A stretch of DNA of 64,000 nt, taken from the NCBI RefSeq assembly GCF_002896855.1, contig NZ_CP021850.1, positions 4,489,665-4,553,664 of the forward strand, in the 5' to 3' direction. A program made the translations under genes and the position numbers. The DNA is from Clostridium thermosuccinogenes (GTDB lineage: Bacteria > Bacillota > Clostridia > Acetivibrionales > DSM-5807). The notes under the pieces are model-generated. The model was not told the origin of the DNA and did not search any database. It was given only the letters and a program-made list of their open reading frames with translations. Shown here piece after piece: positions 1 through 8,494 of the stretch (position 1 is the stretch's first letter; each line of letters starts with the position of its first letter).

Positions 1-2
1 AA

Positions 3-227
3 GCTCTGCTTTCTGCGATTCCGACTACGGATATAGATTCCAAGAAAGAGACGGTCATTCTTGAAGGGGACATACCAAGCCCTATTAATCCTCCTTCAGG
101 ATGTAAATTTCATACCCGATGCAGGTACTGCACCGATATATGCAAAAGGTCGGCACCTGAATTTGAAGAGGTTAGCCCAGGCCATTTTGTGGCTTGCCAC
201 CATAAGTTGAATAATAGAAAAACTTGA
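3..227 (+). CDS. Oligopeptide/dipeptide ABC transporter ATP-binding protein, C-terminal fragment
   Basis: Only the last 74 codons lie in the window; the gene begins to the left. The residues match the C-terminal extension of OppF/DppF-type ATPases (the oligo_HPY region): the run [19 protein letters not shown], then the cysteines of CRYCTDIC and a late C before HHK. These cysteines are typical of the family and sit after the nucleotide-binding domain, which is not visible here. The protein would energise peptide uptake at the inner face of the membrane. The stop TGA at 225-227 is followed by a small membrane-protein gene 23 bp on. Transporter class is confident, substrate unknown. Confidence 0.9.
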   Translation, partial: ALLSAIPTTDIDSKKETVILEGDIPSPINPPSGCKFHTRCRYCTDICKRSAPEFEEVSPGHFVACHHKLNNRKT

Positions 228-250
228 TTTAGAAAGGCTTTGATGCAGAT

Positions 251-469
251 ATGATGTTCCAAAAAAAGATAGACAGGAGTATGAAGTGGCTGAAGGAAAA
301 GAATAAAGCTCTTGATAAAAAAGCTGAGGAATGGAGCGAGGGTAAAAAGGAGCATAACGATTTAAAACTGGAGGCAAAGGACATAATTGCCATAATTCTT
401 TCAGCGCTTATGATTTTCGGGCCGCTTATACTTCTCTTGCTTATAATCGCGATTTGGGCAGGTATATAA
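251..469 (+). CDS. Small membrane protein, function unknown
   Basis: The 72-residue product has a highly charged N-terminal half, rich in Lys and Glu and probably helical. One strong hydrophobic segment follows near residues 46-70 (DIIAIILSALMIFGPLILLLL). The ATG at 251 has an AGAAAGG ribosome site 13 bp upstream, and a second ATG directly follows. It sits 23 bp after the peptide-transporter ATPase gene on the same strand and is followed by a clear terminator, so it is probably the last gene of that transcript. I do not recognise a family. The charged-helix plus single-membrane-span layout suggests a small accessory membrane protein, but that is inference. Confidence 0.55.
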   Translation: MMFQKKIDRSMKWLKEKNKALDKKAEEWSEGKKEHNDLKLEAKDIIAIILSALMIFGPLILLLLIIAIWAGI

Positions 470-536
470 TTAAGCGGAAATCATGTCGCACCTAACAGCC
501 ATATATAAGTTTAGAGCCATATCTCTCCACCGGAAT

Positions 537-574
537 CAAGGCTTTTGGGATTTTATCCCGAAAGCCTTGTTTTA
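537..574 (+). terminator. Rho-independent terminator
   Basis: Two arms, CAAGGCTTT and AAAGCCTTG, enclose a further GGGAT/ATCCC pairing and are followed by TTTTATT. It ends the plus-strand transcript of the small membrane protein and lies between convergent genes. Confidence 0.75.
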
Positions 575-719
575 TTAGCCTCCCCAGCAGTATTTGAAAA
601 CAAGCTGAAATGAATTGGAGCACTACAATATAGGAAAATTGCCTGCTAATAATATTACTGCCATGCATTACTTCTAAGTTTTGATACCCCTCCAGCTCCA
701 TTCCTAAACCAAATAATGC

Positions 720-1475
720 TTATATGCCATCCTTTTCAATCAAGTAACGCCAGTACCTTTTGGGAAGAAGCCTTTTATGAAGATCAGGATTGAATCTTTC
801 TTTGATGGTAACGCTACTATAAAAATGCTTCCATAGCTCCTGATAGGTGTTCTCTTCCTCATCCTCCTCAGGTATTTTATCCAGATGTGCGTCGACAATT
901 ATCCATTCCTCTTTATTATACAAGGCTGCCCGATTCCTTCCGACATCGTGGATTACCCAGCTTTGGTCAGCAAAACGCTTGGAAAAATGGGGCGCAATCA
1001 GGGTCAATATGTCATTGTCGGGCTCAATAGGAGCATAATATATACCGCCCCGAAGCAGTCGAAAGCGAATAAAACCCATCATCCTGTGAACTTCCAGGTC
1101 AACCCTCTGCCTTATTTTATGTACCTTTAACACTCTATCGTCTGCAAGGTATGAGTCTACCTTGGCCCCTAATTTCCAGCCAAGTTTCAGGTATTCATAT
1201 ATTATACCGGCATTGTTCTCCTCCCTGTCGGCAAGATAGACCCGGTAAACATTATCCAGAGCCTCGGGAGAAATCTTACTGCTGATTGAATGATAAACCC
1301 TTTTTGCTTTTTCAATGTCTGTATCTATCGATACATACTGCTCCAGGAAGCTTTGCTGTAATCCCCTGACAGATGCTATCCTTCCAGGCTTTTCCCGTCT
1401 TGAGAAAGCTTCGTAAATTGCCGTAAGCAAGCCTTCAAAAGTCCCGTCATATATATAGCAAGTCATTTCCCTCAT
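720..1475 (-). CDS. Putative DNA metabolism protein (TIGR03915-type, partner of radical SAM repair protein)
   Basis: The 251-residue product starts MREMTCYIYDGTFEGLL. The YDGTFEGLLTAIYEA opening, the central 'LGWKLGAKVDSYLADDRVLKV..' region and the C-terminal 'HKRLLPKRYWRYL' recall the family annotated as probable DNA metabolism protein (TIGR03915/DUF4130). In many bacteria this family is encoded next to a radical SAM protein and sometimes fused to a uracil-DNA-glycosylase-like domain. An AAAGGAG site lies 9 bp before the ATG. The gene begins 18 bp after the radical SAM gene on the same strand, so the two are surely co-transcribed. The biochemical role is not established; DNA repair is inferred from fusion and neighbourhood data for the family. 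No separate UDG-domain gene is visible here. Confidence 0.85.
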   Translation of the reverse strand: MREMTCYIYDGTFEGLLTAIYEAFSRREKPGRIASVRGLQQSFLEQYVSIDTDIEKAKRVYHSISSKISPEALDNVYRVYLADREENNAGIIYEYLKLGWKLGAKVDSYLADDRVLKVHKIRQRVDLEVHRMMGFIRFRLLRGGIYYAPIEPDNDILTLIAPHFSKRFADQSWVIHDVGRNRAALYNKEEWIIVDAHLDKIPEEDEEENTYQELWKHFYSSVTIKERFNPDLHKRLLPKRYWRYLIEKDGI

Positions 1476-1493
1476 TTTACAACGCTCCTTTTG

Positions 1494-2897
1494 CTACAAT
1501 TCTCCGGTTATGGACTTAAACCTCTCCGCCCGCGGAACTATATTTGCCAGCTCCCTGCCGGGAATCCCTCCGCTATAGATCTCACGGCCTCCATGTCCAT
1601 TATATTCCGGAGGTAAAAAGGATAACTGCTCATATTCCGGAACCGGGTAATTGTGTTTGGAGTTTTCTTCTGCACTGCTAAGCAGGAGGTTTTGATAGAT
1701 AAAATCGTCATTCAATTTTATTTTGCAATAGGATTTTCCCTTGCAGGTAATAAAATATTGGGCTCTTTTCAGCACCACTCCAAACTTTTTAATGTCCTCA
1801 AAGTCAAGGGAACTTCTCCTTCGTGCAGTGATGATCCTCTGAGCGGATTTTACCCCTATACCCGGCACACGCAGCAAAGTCTCATAATCACATTTATTTA
1901 TTTCTACCGGAAAAAGATGAAGATTCCTTAATGCCCAGTCACATTTTGGATCCAGATACCTGTTGAAATTCGGATGATCTGCCGATAAAAGCTCATCAGC
2001 GCTGAACCCATAAAACCTAAGCAACCAATCTGCCTGGTACAGCCTGTGTTCACGAAGAAGAGGCGGCTTGGCGATCTGTGGAAGGGCAGGATGGTTTGAT
2101 ACCGGAACATATGCAGAATAAAACACCCTTTTCAAATTATATTTCCGATATAAGGCTTCGCTGAGTTTCAGGATTTTGACATCGGTGTCCGGTGTAGCCC
2201 CCACAATAAGCTGAGTGCTCTGCCCTGCCGGCACGAAATATTTAACGTTTTTACTCTTTTTCATACTTTCCTTATTTTCCTGTATCATTGAACTAATATA
2301 GGACATGGGCCCCAATATCGTCTCTTTATTTTTCTGAGGTGCCAGCAGCTTCAGGCTGTCATTGGACGGAAGCTCAATATTTATGCTCATGCGGTCCGCA
2401 TAATGCCCTGCTTGTTCTATCAGCTCACGACTCGCGCCAGGTATTGCTTTAACATGTATGTATCCGTTAAATCTGTATTCTTTCCTTAAAAGCTTCAGTG
2501 TCCTTAGCAATAGCTCCATGGTGTAGTTCGCGTTTTTATGTACCGCAGAGCTCAAAAACAGCCCTTCAATATAATTGCGCCTGTAAAAATTGATGACTAT
2601 ATCGGCTAATTCTTCCGGACTGAAAGTGGTCCTCGGAATATCACTGGATATCCTGTTTACACAATAAGCGCAGTTGAAAACGCAGTCGTTGCTCATCAGC
2701 ACTTTTAAAAGCGATATGCAGCGGCCATCAGGGGTAAAGCTGTGGCATATTCCTCCTGCAAAGCTGTCTCCCAGCCCTCCTGAAGTATTTTTTCTTGAGC
2801 TGCCGCTGGAGACACAGGATACGTCATACTTTGCCCCTTCGGCGAGTATTTTCAGCTTATCCAGTTTACTCATAGAATTAGCGACTATCATTTCCAT
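1494..2897 (-). CDS. Putative DNA modification/repair radical SAM protein (TIGR03916-type)
   Basis: The 467-residue protein carries the radical SAM cluster motif CxxxCxxC at residues 72-79 (CVFNCAYC), which binds a 4Fe-4S cluster and S-adenosylmethionine. Near residue 340 a helix-hairpin-helix-like stretch (LLRVPGIGVKSAQRIITARR) is typical of nonspecific DNA binding. That combination defines the 'rSAM linked to UDG' family. The upstream ribosome site is weak (GGGAAG about 9 bp before the ATG). An internal ATG at MSKLDKLKILAEGAKYDVSC is closer to the usual family start but has no ribosome site. It is the first gene of a two-gene operon with the TIGR03915-type gene. Substrate unknown; a DNA lesion is the family hypothesis. 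Confidence 0.88.
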   Translation of the reverse strand: MEMIVANSMSKLDKLKILAEGAKYDVSCVSSGSSRKNTSGGLGDSFAGGICHSFTPDGRCISLLKVLMSNDCVFNCAYCVNRISSDIPRTTFSPEELADIVINFYRRNYIEGLFLSSAVHKNANYTMELLLRTLKLLRKEYRFNGYIHVKAIPGASRELIEQAGHYADRMSINIELPSNDSLKLLAPQKNKETILGPMSYISSMIQENKESMKKSKNVKYFVPAGQSTQLIVGATPDTDVKILKLSEALYRKYNLKRVFYSAYVPVSNHPALPQIAKPPLLREHRLYQADWLLRFYGFSADELLSADHPNFNRYLDPKCDWALRNLHLFPVEINKCDYETLLRVPGIGVKSAQRIITARRRSSLDFEDIKKFGVVLKRAQYFITCKGKSYCKIKLNDDFIYQNLLLSSAEENSKHNYPVPEYEQLSFLPPEYNGHGGREIYSGGIPGRELANIVPRAERFKSITGEL

Positions 2898-3054
2898 AAT
2901 TCCGCACTTCCCAAACCTATCTTATGAATCTTCTTGAGCTCTTCATATGTAACTTGTACCATCTGGGTAATATTATACCATGGAATTTTTGCGTATGCAA
3001 ACATTTGTTCGGTTTTATGAGAGATAAGAAACAACAATTGAATCCGGTGAATCT

Positions 3055-3094
3055 GCAGAAAAAATAAAAACCTGTAAGCTATTACCCTTACAGG
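3055..3094 (-). terminator. Terminator downstream of tRNA-Arg
   Basis: Perfect 8-bp arms CCTGTAAG/CTTACAGG (3071-3094). The minus-strand T tail TTTTTATTTTTT lies at 3059-3070. A T-rich run also lies on the plus side, so it may work both ways. Confidence 0.8.
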
Positions 3095-3108
3095 CTCTTA
3101 TTTTTTTT

Positions 3109-3185
<77 letters not shown>

Positions 3186-3507
3186 ATATTAAGAAGAACA
3201 TATAATATATTAATACAAACAAAGAAAAAATGCAATAGGATATTATGGAATTCATCATTTTCCTGTCTGATGCATTTATAAGGACAAACCTAAACTTACC
3301 TCAATTATTTCCCTGCCGCCGTTCATAAGGTTTATTCTCTTTTGTAATAGGCCAAGCTTATATGATATAATTAGATTAATATGGATGCCGCACCCTGAAG
3401 TCAAAAGCTTAGAAAAGTGCGGCATTCCATATCGGCCGGAGTTAAGCCATATACCATTTGAAATCCAGGAATGTATTGTTTATACTATTGAAATGAGGTT
3501 GTTGCCG
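3186..3507. other. Intergenic stretch before dnaD-like gene
   Basis: This is the divergent space between tRNA-Arg (minus) and the dnaD-like gene (plus). It should contain both promoters. An open frame upstream of the chosen dnaD start extends to 3385, but its translation lacks family similarity. I see no other gene or repeat. Confidence 0.4.
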
Positions 3508-4512
3508 ATGAACATAGAACCATATAAGTCCATATTATTTTCTGACACGCTTGTGCCTGACATTTTCATAAGCGAGCATCTCCCTTCCATGGATGGGGAT
3601 TATGTAAAAGTGTACATATACTGTCTGTTTTTATGTAAATATAATAAACAGATTTCCATTGAGGAGCTTTCAAAAAAGCTCCAGATAGATGAGCAAAAGC
3701 TGAAGAATGCATTCACTTACCTGGAAAGTGTCGGGATTATAACCAAAAGCAAGGATGACATTGTACTTGCCGACCTTAAAGAGAAGGAAATAAACAAGCT
3801 GTACAGGCTCAAAACTACATCTACGCCTGAAGAAGCTGTATCAAACTCGGAGAAAAATAAAAAGCGCAGTGAAACCATAACCTCAATAAACAATACATAT
3901 TTCCAGGGTGTGATGCCCCCTTCCTGGTATACTGACATTGACGCGTGGTTTGACAGGTATAAGTTTGATGAAGATGTAATGTATGCCCTTTTTCGCCACT
4001 GCAGCGAGCATAAGGTTCTTACCAAGAGCTATATTGTGAAAGTTGCTGATAATTGGTACAACAAAAATATCAGGAACTATTTCGACCTGGAAAAATATCT
4101 GGAAGAATACAAGAAATTCACCGACATCCGCGGTAAGATATCAAAAAAGCTCAAGCTGGGCAGGAACCTTACCGAATACGAGGATGAATATGTTGAGAAG
4201 TGGACAATGGATTACAAATACAATTTTGAAGTAATAGACCTGGCGCTAAAGAAAACTACAGCAAAAACAAATCCCAACTTCAAGTATATTGATGCTATAC
4301 TTACAAGCTGGTTTGAGAAAGGCTTGCGCACGCGTGAGGAGATAATCTCATATGAAAAAAGCGTCAAGGCGTCGTCCACCAAAACCAATACAAAAGAGAT
4401 ACCTGCGGCTCAAATACCTCAGCATGCCAATTTTGAGCAGAGGGAATACGATGACGATTCCTACGGCAATTTTTTCAGCAACGTAGCAAATGACAAAAAG
4501 GCGGGAAGATAA
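3508..4512 (+). CDS. DnaD-domain replication initiation protein
   Basis: The 334-residue product starts at MNIEPYKSILFSDTLVPD, with GAGG 9 bp upstream. The N-terminal 100 residues form a winged-helix-like region (KQISIEELSKKLQIDEQKLKNAFTYLESVGII). Two DnaD/DnaB-like segments follow, including 'WFDRYKFDEDVMYALFRHC' and the C-terminal 'NFKYIDAILTSWFEKGLRTREE', which carries the YxxxIxxxW motif of DnaD C-terminal domains. In Firmicutes such proteins help load the replicative helicase during primosome assembly. The next gene encodes a DnaC-like helicase loader 1 bp later, a pairing conserved in Clostridia, so the two probably act together. The last ~40 residues are low complexity. Confidence 0.9.
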   Translation: MNIEPYKSILFSDTLVPDIFISEHLPSMDGDYVKVYIYCLFLCKYNKQISIEELSKKLQIDEQKLKNAFTYLESVGIITKSKDDIVLADLKEKEINKLYRLKTTSTPEEAVSNSEKNKKRSETITSINNTYFQGVMPPSWYTDIDAWFDRYKFDEDVMYALFRHCSEHKVLTKSYIVKVADNWYNKNIRNYFDLEKYLEEYKKFTDIRGKISKKLKLGRNLTEYEDEYVEKWTMDYKYNFEVIDLALKKTTAKTNPNFKYIDAILTSWFEKGLRTREEIISYEKSVKASSTKTNTKEIPAAQIPQHANFEQREYDDDSYGNFFSNVANDKKAGR

Positions 4513-4513
4513 A

Positions 4514-5527
4514 ATGAACACCAGTATACATAATGCTATAAAAAGTGAATATGAAAGACGACAGAAAGAAGCATATGACAACCTGATGTTCAGGAAAAAA
4601 AAGGCATACGCCGAAATAGCCGGCCTTGAGGCCATTGAAGATGAAATTCACAGGACCGGTCTGAGATACAACAAAATGATACTGCTGGGAAAAACGCAGG
4701 CCGATGATGCTGTATCCGAACTGCTTTCTCAAATTGACAGCCTAAAACGGAAGAAGATACAGCTGCTTGTTGAAAACGGATACCCGGAGGACTACCTGGA
4801 GATTAAGTACAGCTGCCCCAAGTGTAAGGATACAGGCTATATTGAGGGAGGAAGCGGTGCAGTCAAATGTTCGTGTTACAAGCAGCAGCTGATCAACCAA
4901 CTGTATAGCTATTCCAATCTGAAGCTTACAGAAAGGGAGAACTTTTCAACCTTTAACGAAAATCTATATTCGGATAAAGTTGATAAAGCGAAGTATGGAA
5001 TAGGGATTTCTCCCCGGGAGAACATATTGAGGATAAAGGAGCGATGCCTGAAATTCATAGAAAATTTTGATTCTCCCGATGAGAAAAATCTCTTTTTCAG
5101 CGGTCCTACCGGAGTAGGCAAGACCTTCATGTCCAATTGCATAGCAATGGAATTGATGAAGAGAGGGAAAACCGTACTCTATCAGACTGCTCCTATCATT
5201 TTTAACATCATAAATGAGTATAAGGTAAGAGCTTTCAATGATGACGATTTTCAGGATGAAAGCTACAAGAGCATTTTTGATGCCGAGCTTTTGATAATTG
5301 ACGATTTGGGTACAGAAACCCAAAGCGCCGCAAGATATGCAGAATTACTGACAATCCTTAATGTACGCCAAATGAACAATCTTCAAAGGCCATGCAAGAT
5401 CATAATATCAACCAATATCGGTCCTAAGAAGCTGTATGAAATCTATACGGAAAGGGTGGCCTCCAGGATCATCGGGTGCTTTGAAGGCCTTATGTTTGTG
5501 GGTGATGATTTAAGGAAGAAGCTATAG
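4514..5527 (+). CDS. DnaC/DnaI-like helicase loader ATPase with zinc-binding motif
   Basis: The 337-residue AAA+ ATPase has a coiled N-terminal region and a CxxC...CxC metal-binding cluster (CPKCKDTG near 101-104, CSC near 119-121). Walker A is GPTGVGKT near 197-204, Walker B is LLIIDDLGTE, and sensor residues lie in IIISTN. This layout matches DnaI/DnaC-type loaders that deliver the replicative helicase. The ATG at 4514 directly follows the dnaD-like stop (4510-4512), so translation is coupled. An in-frame ATG at 4490 inside dnaD is less likely, because family members begin near MNxxIxxxIxxEYExR. The operon runs head-on to the fork leaving the origin at 62.5 kb. Confidence 0.92.
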   Translation: MNTSIHNAIKSEYERRQKEAYDNLMFRKKKAYAEIAGLEAIEDEIHRTGLRYNKMILLGKTQADDAVSELLSQIDSLKRKKIQLLVENGYPEDYLEIKYSCPKCKDTGYIEGGSGAVKCSCYKQQLINQLYSYSNLKLTERENFSTFNENLYSDKVDKAKYGIGISPRENILRIKERCLKFIENFDSPDEKNLFFSGPTGVGKTFMSNCIAMELMKRGKTVLYQTAPIIFNIINEYKVRAFNDDDFQDESYKSIFDAELLIIDDLGTETQSAARYAELLTILNVRQMNNLQRPCKIIISTNIGPKKLYEIYTERVASRIIGCFEGLMFVGDDLRKKL

Positions 5528-5536
5528 GCAAAGTCT

Positions 5537-6613
5537 CTAGCCAATCCTTATTAATCTGGTCAGAGCCCTCGCAATTTCCGAGTTGATGCCCATAAGGCTG
5601 AAACCTTCCGCTATGTATACGATTGCTGTAAATATTAAACCGGGAAGCAGCCAAAGCATGCCTGTCTTTCCAGTGCCGGAGGTTTCTATGGGACGCCTGT
5701 GGACTTTGTCCGATGTTATCCTGACCAGTGCTATGATCAAACCTACAAGTATCGACAAGCAAAACGCCAGTATGAAAAACCAGACGATAAAAACTGCTAT
5801 AAGCTGTCCTGCAGGCATGTTGAAGAGATCCGAAAAATAATCCCCGGCATAAGGCTGTGCGTCTATGCTTCCAACCCCTTTACCCTGCATCGCCTGCATA
5901 AACTTGTTTGATAAATACGAGATGACTACGGCTATGGAATTGTTGGCAAAATGGGCAAACATGCCGGCATACAGTGAATTAGTCCTGTAGACAATAAATC
6001 CTATCAAAGCCCCCAAAAGAAATGTTCCTAAAAACCTCTGAAAATCCAGATGGAACAACCCAAAAAGCAGTGCGGTAATCAGGATGGCTTTCTTTATCCC
6101 CAGCCTTTCAAACCCGCTCTGCAGAACACCACGGAACATGATCTCCTCACAAAGCCCGGCAGAGCCGCCTACAATCAGCAGGTTGATGATAAGCTCACCG
6201 GCATTTGAAGCGGTAGGTACGCTGGATACGATTACCTTGCCAAACACCTTGCTTATAAGCGCCAGATTAATGATGTTTAGCACACCAACCACAGGTATCG
6301 CAAATACCATTATCAGAAAAATTATAAACAAGCTCAAAGGGCCAACCTTATTAAGCCTTAAAACTTTCCGCATATCGTACTTGAAAATAAAAAGCAAAAG
6401 CAGAGAAGGCAGCAATACAAGAAGAAATTCCGTAACCAGAAGACCGGGATAGAGGGATTGCTTCTGAGCCCAAAAGCCTATGTACAGAAGAAATAGAACC
6501 CCTAGGGAATATAATATGCTCACCTGCGCTAAAGTAGGCGTCCTTACATATCCTGTATCCCGAAGCTCCCCATCGGTCAGGGAAAATTCTTTGTATAAAC
6601 GATTATCTTCCAT
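5537..6613 (-). CDS. CPBP-family intramembrane metalloprotease (Abi/CAAX-like)
   Basis: The 358-residue multi-spanning membrane protein has about eight hydrophobic segments. The CPBP signature is present: CEEIMFRGVL near residue 155 (EExxxR), then FGLFHLDFQRF and FAHFANNS supplying the further His/Asn metal ligands. These enzymes cleave prenylated or other membrane-embedded substrates; bacterial members act in peptide maturation, immunity or stress. GGAGGA lies 7 bp before the ATG. It converges with the dnaC-like gene (9 bp between stops), with no terminator in between. Upstream is a short element flanked by inverted repeats. The substrate cannot be told from sequence. Confidence 0.9.
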   Translation of the reverse strand: MEDNRLYKEFSLTDGELRDTGYVRTPTLAQVSILYSLGVLFLLYIGFWAQKQSLYPGLLVTEFLLVLLPSLLLLFIFKYDMRKVLRLNKVGPLSLFIIFLIMVFAIPVVGVLNIINLALISKVFGKVIVSSVPTASNAGELIINLLIVGGSAGLCEEIMFRGVLQSGFERLGIKKAILITALLFGLFHLDFQRFLGTFLLGALIGFIVYRTNSLYAGMFAHFANNSIAVVISYLSNKFMQAMQGKGVGSIDAQPYAGDYFSDLFNMPAGQLIAVFIVWFFILAFCLSILVGLIIALVRITSDKVHRRPIETSGTGKTGMLWLLPGLIFTAIVYIAEGFSLMGINSEIARALTRLIRIG

Positions 6614-6822
6614 TTGATTCCTCCATATTTAAGTTGAAGTTTATGCTTCGCCACCGTCTGGTTTATCGGAATGATCCGTTTTGCCTTGATTAAACTGTCC
6701 AGGATCCATCTCCCAATGGCTGACATAACCCCCATGGTTGCAAAGCACAAATTAAAGTTGTTAATGATGTTCATATTTTCATATCTGAACATCTAATTAA
6801 TTCTTTTGCTTTCAAGGTTTTA

Positions 6823-6970
6823 ATTGGAAAACAATTACTGAAAGGCCTGCTTCCATTGATGTACAGAAAATCAACTGATAAATCAGCCAAATATAACTTC
6901 TTGGTTTTAGCAAGCTTTTCCCATTCCTCAAGTGAAAGTTGAAGCATCCTGAAAGTCGTTGTTTTCCAAT
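6823..6970. repeat. MITE-like element, copy A, perfect 12-bp terminal inverted repeats
   Basis: The 148-bp segment is bounded by ATTGGAAAACAA and its exact reverse complement TTGTTTTCCAAT. Its left end (GGAAAACAATTACTGAAAGG) matches the left end of a similar-sized segment at 49760-49896 over about 28 bp with few differences. It carries no plausible gene. It may be a miniature inverted-repeat element or the relic of a larger insertion sequence. Confidence 0.5.
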
Positions 6971-7026
6971 ATAACAATATTAAAACTAAGCAATGCCTAT
7001 ATTAAATAATACATTTACTAGGAAAA

Positions 7027-7060
7027 ATATGCAACAAAAAACCGGGGTATTCCCGGTTTT
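7027..7060 (-). terminator. Terminator of sleB-ypeB transcript
   Basis: The arms are AAAACCGGG and CCCGGTTTT (7038-7060), followed on the minus strand by TTTTTGTTGC. It lies 22 bp after the ypeB stop. Confidence 0.85.
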
Positions 7061-7081
7061 CTGCATATACATCGACTACAA

Positions 7082-8473
7082 TCACATGGTCAGAATACCA
7101 TTCGGGGTATTGACGATCATGAGAATGTTTTCCTCCTTGCCGGTCTCAGCATTTATATAAACTATGAAATCCCTGTTGTTCAGCTTGCCCTTAAACTCAT
7201 AGGTGAACAATTCGGTTCTGTAATCCGTAGGGATTATTGCCAGACCTGAGCTTTTTATCTCGACTTTTGAACTGATCTTGGCCCTGGCCTCTTCTTCTGT
7301 GATGGCAGGCTTCGGTATCTTCCTCTCCGTGTGGGACGAAAGGTATCCTTTAGCCTCAAAACCTAATATTTCCCCATTATCCAGCGCAACCTTGACCTTG
7401 ATCAGGTCCGGATATATTACCACTCCATCCTGCGTATAGGCATAGTTGATGGTAGCCATATTATCTTCTTTCAGATAATATGTATCGGTCATGTTCTTAA
7501 AGCCCTGCTCTTCAAGGAATTTCTTGCCGGCAGCCTTAGCCTGGTCTATGCTTAAGCTTGCCTTTTCAACAGGCCTGTTATAGAGCATGTAATATGGATG
7601 CCCGCCCTTTTGGGTAATGTCAATTGTCGCAGTCTGATCCTCCGGCTTGTTTTTAAATGTAACCTTGTAACTGTATGTCTTAAATGGTTCAGAATCGTTC
7701 TTGGATGTATTGGTCACACTCTGCACCTTATCCTTGCCGAAGAATTTGATTACCCTTTCCTTTGCCTGTTCAACGCTTATGGTATCGCCGGTTAGTCCTT
7801 TGGGTTTTGCGTTTGTCATATGGTCGGAAAAGGGGCCGTCATAAATCAGAGTGGGGTATTCCTGAAAAGTTTTATCAATGTTTTCAAACTGCTGTTTTGT
7901 CATGTTGGCAGACGTCCTTTGAAAAACAGGCGTTCCCTTTTGTCTCAGTTCGCCCCACTTTATCCTTCCTGCGCTTATGTCGCTCTGAAGCTTCTCCAGG
8001 CTATCCCTCAAGGAAACTGCATAGCCATAGAGCTTCTCTATCGTTTCATACTGTTTATCGCTTAGAGCTTTGCCCTGCATATTCTGGTTATTCAGAGAAT
8101 AGGCCAGATCTCCCACCTGCGTCAAATATTTGGAGGTATTCTCCAGGGCAGGAGGGCTTATGGGAAGCTGTCCAAGATTGGTTTGGGCAAGGTTTGCTTG
8201 TCTCCATGCTTCCTGCATTATGCTTGCGGTCTTAGTAGTGGACGAAGATATCAAAGATTTGGCCAGGAGCATCTGAACATTATCTACATAACCTATCATG
8301 TCATAAAAAGCCCTGTTATATTGGTTGTCCAACTCCTGCCTTAAACTTGCAGCGGTTTTGTACTGATATATGCCCCAGCTGGCCACAGCCGCTAAAGCTA
8401 CTATAACGATGCTGTACATTTTTCTGTCGGATAATCTTCTTTTAAAATCCAGCAGTTTATCTCTTAATCCCAA
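7082..8473 (-). CDS. ypeB: Spore germination protein YpeB
   Basis: The 463-residue protein has one N-terminal membrane anchor (about 19-36, YSIVIVALAAVASWGIY). A helical region follows, then repeated PepSY-like domains in the C-terminal half (for example SVEQAKERVIKFFGK and SIDQAKAAGKKFLEEQG). That is the YpeB layout. In Bacillus YpeB is needed for the spore localisation and control of the cortex-lytic enzyme SleB, and here it follows sleB by 21 bp. Translation starts at TTG (8471-8473), supported by GGAGGTG 5 bp upstream. Length equals the family norm. A terminator follows. Confidence 0.95.
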   Translation of the reverse strand: MGLRDKLLDFKRRLSDRKMYSIVIVALAAVASWGIYQYKTAASLRQELDNQYNRAFYDMIGYVDNVQMLLAKSLISSSTTKTASIMQEAWRQANLAQTNLGQLPISPPALENTSKYLTQVGDLAYSLNNQNMQGKALSDKQYETIEKLYGYAVSLRDSLEKLQSDISAGRIKWGELRQKGTPVFQRTSANMTKQQFENIDKTFQEYPTLIYDGPFSDHMTNAKPKGLTGDTISVEQAKERVIKFFGKDKVQSVTNTSKNDSEPFKTYSYKVTFKNKPEDQTATIDITQKGGHPYYMLYNRPVEKASLSIDQAKAAGKKFLEEQGFKNMTDTYYLKEDNMATINYAYTQDGVVIYPDLIKVKVALDNGEILGFEAKGYLSSHTERKIPKPAITEEEARAKISSKVEIKSSGLAIIPTDYRTELFTYEFKGKLNNRDFIVYINAETGKEENILMIVNTPNGILTM

Positions 8474-8494
8474 GATTACACCTCCATTAAAGAT

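Noticed and set aside
492-701. Open frame of 69 codons on the minus strand
   Set aside because: It overlaps a clear terminator hairpin, has no ribosome site and no family resemblance.
6577-6977. Two overlapping minus-strand frames upstream of the CPBP gene
   Set aside because: No ribosome site; the left part overlaps the CPBP start and the right part is the MITE-like element. They could be relics of a transposase, but no motif supports it.
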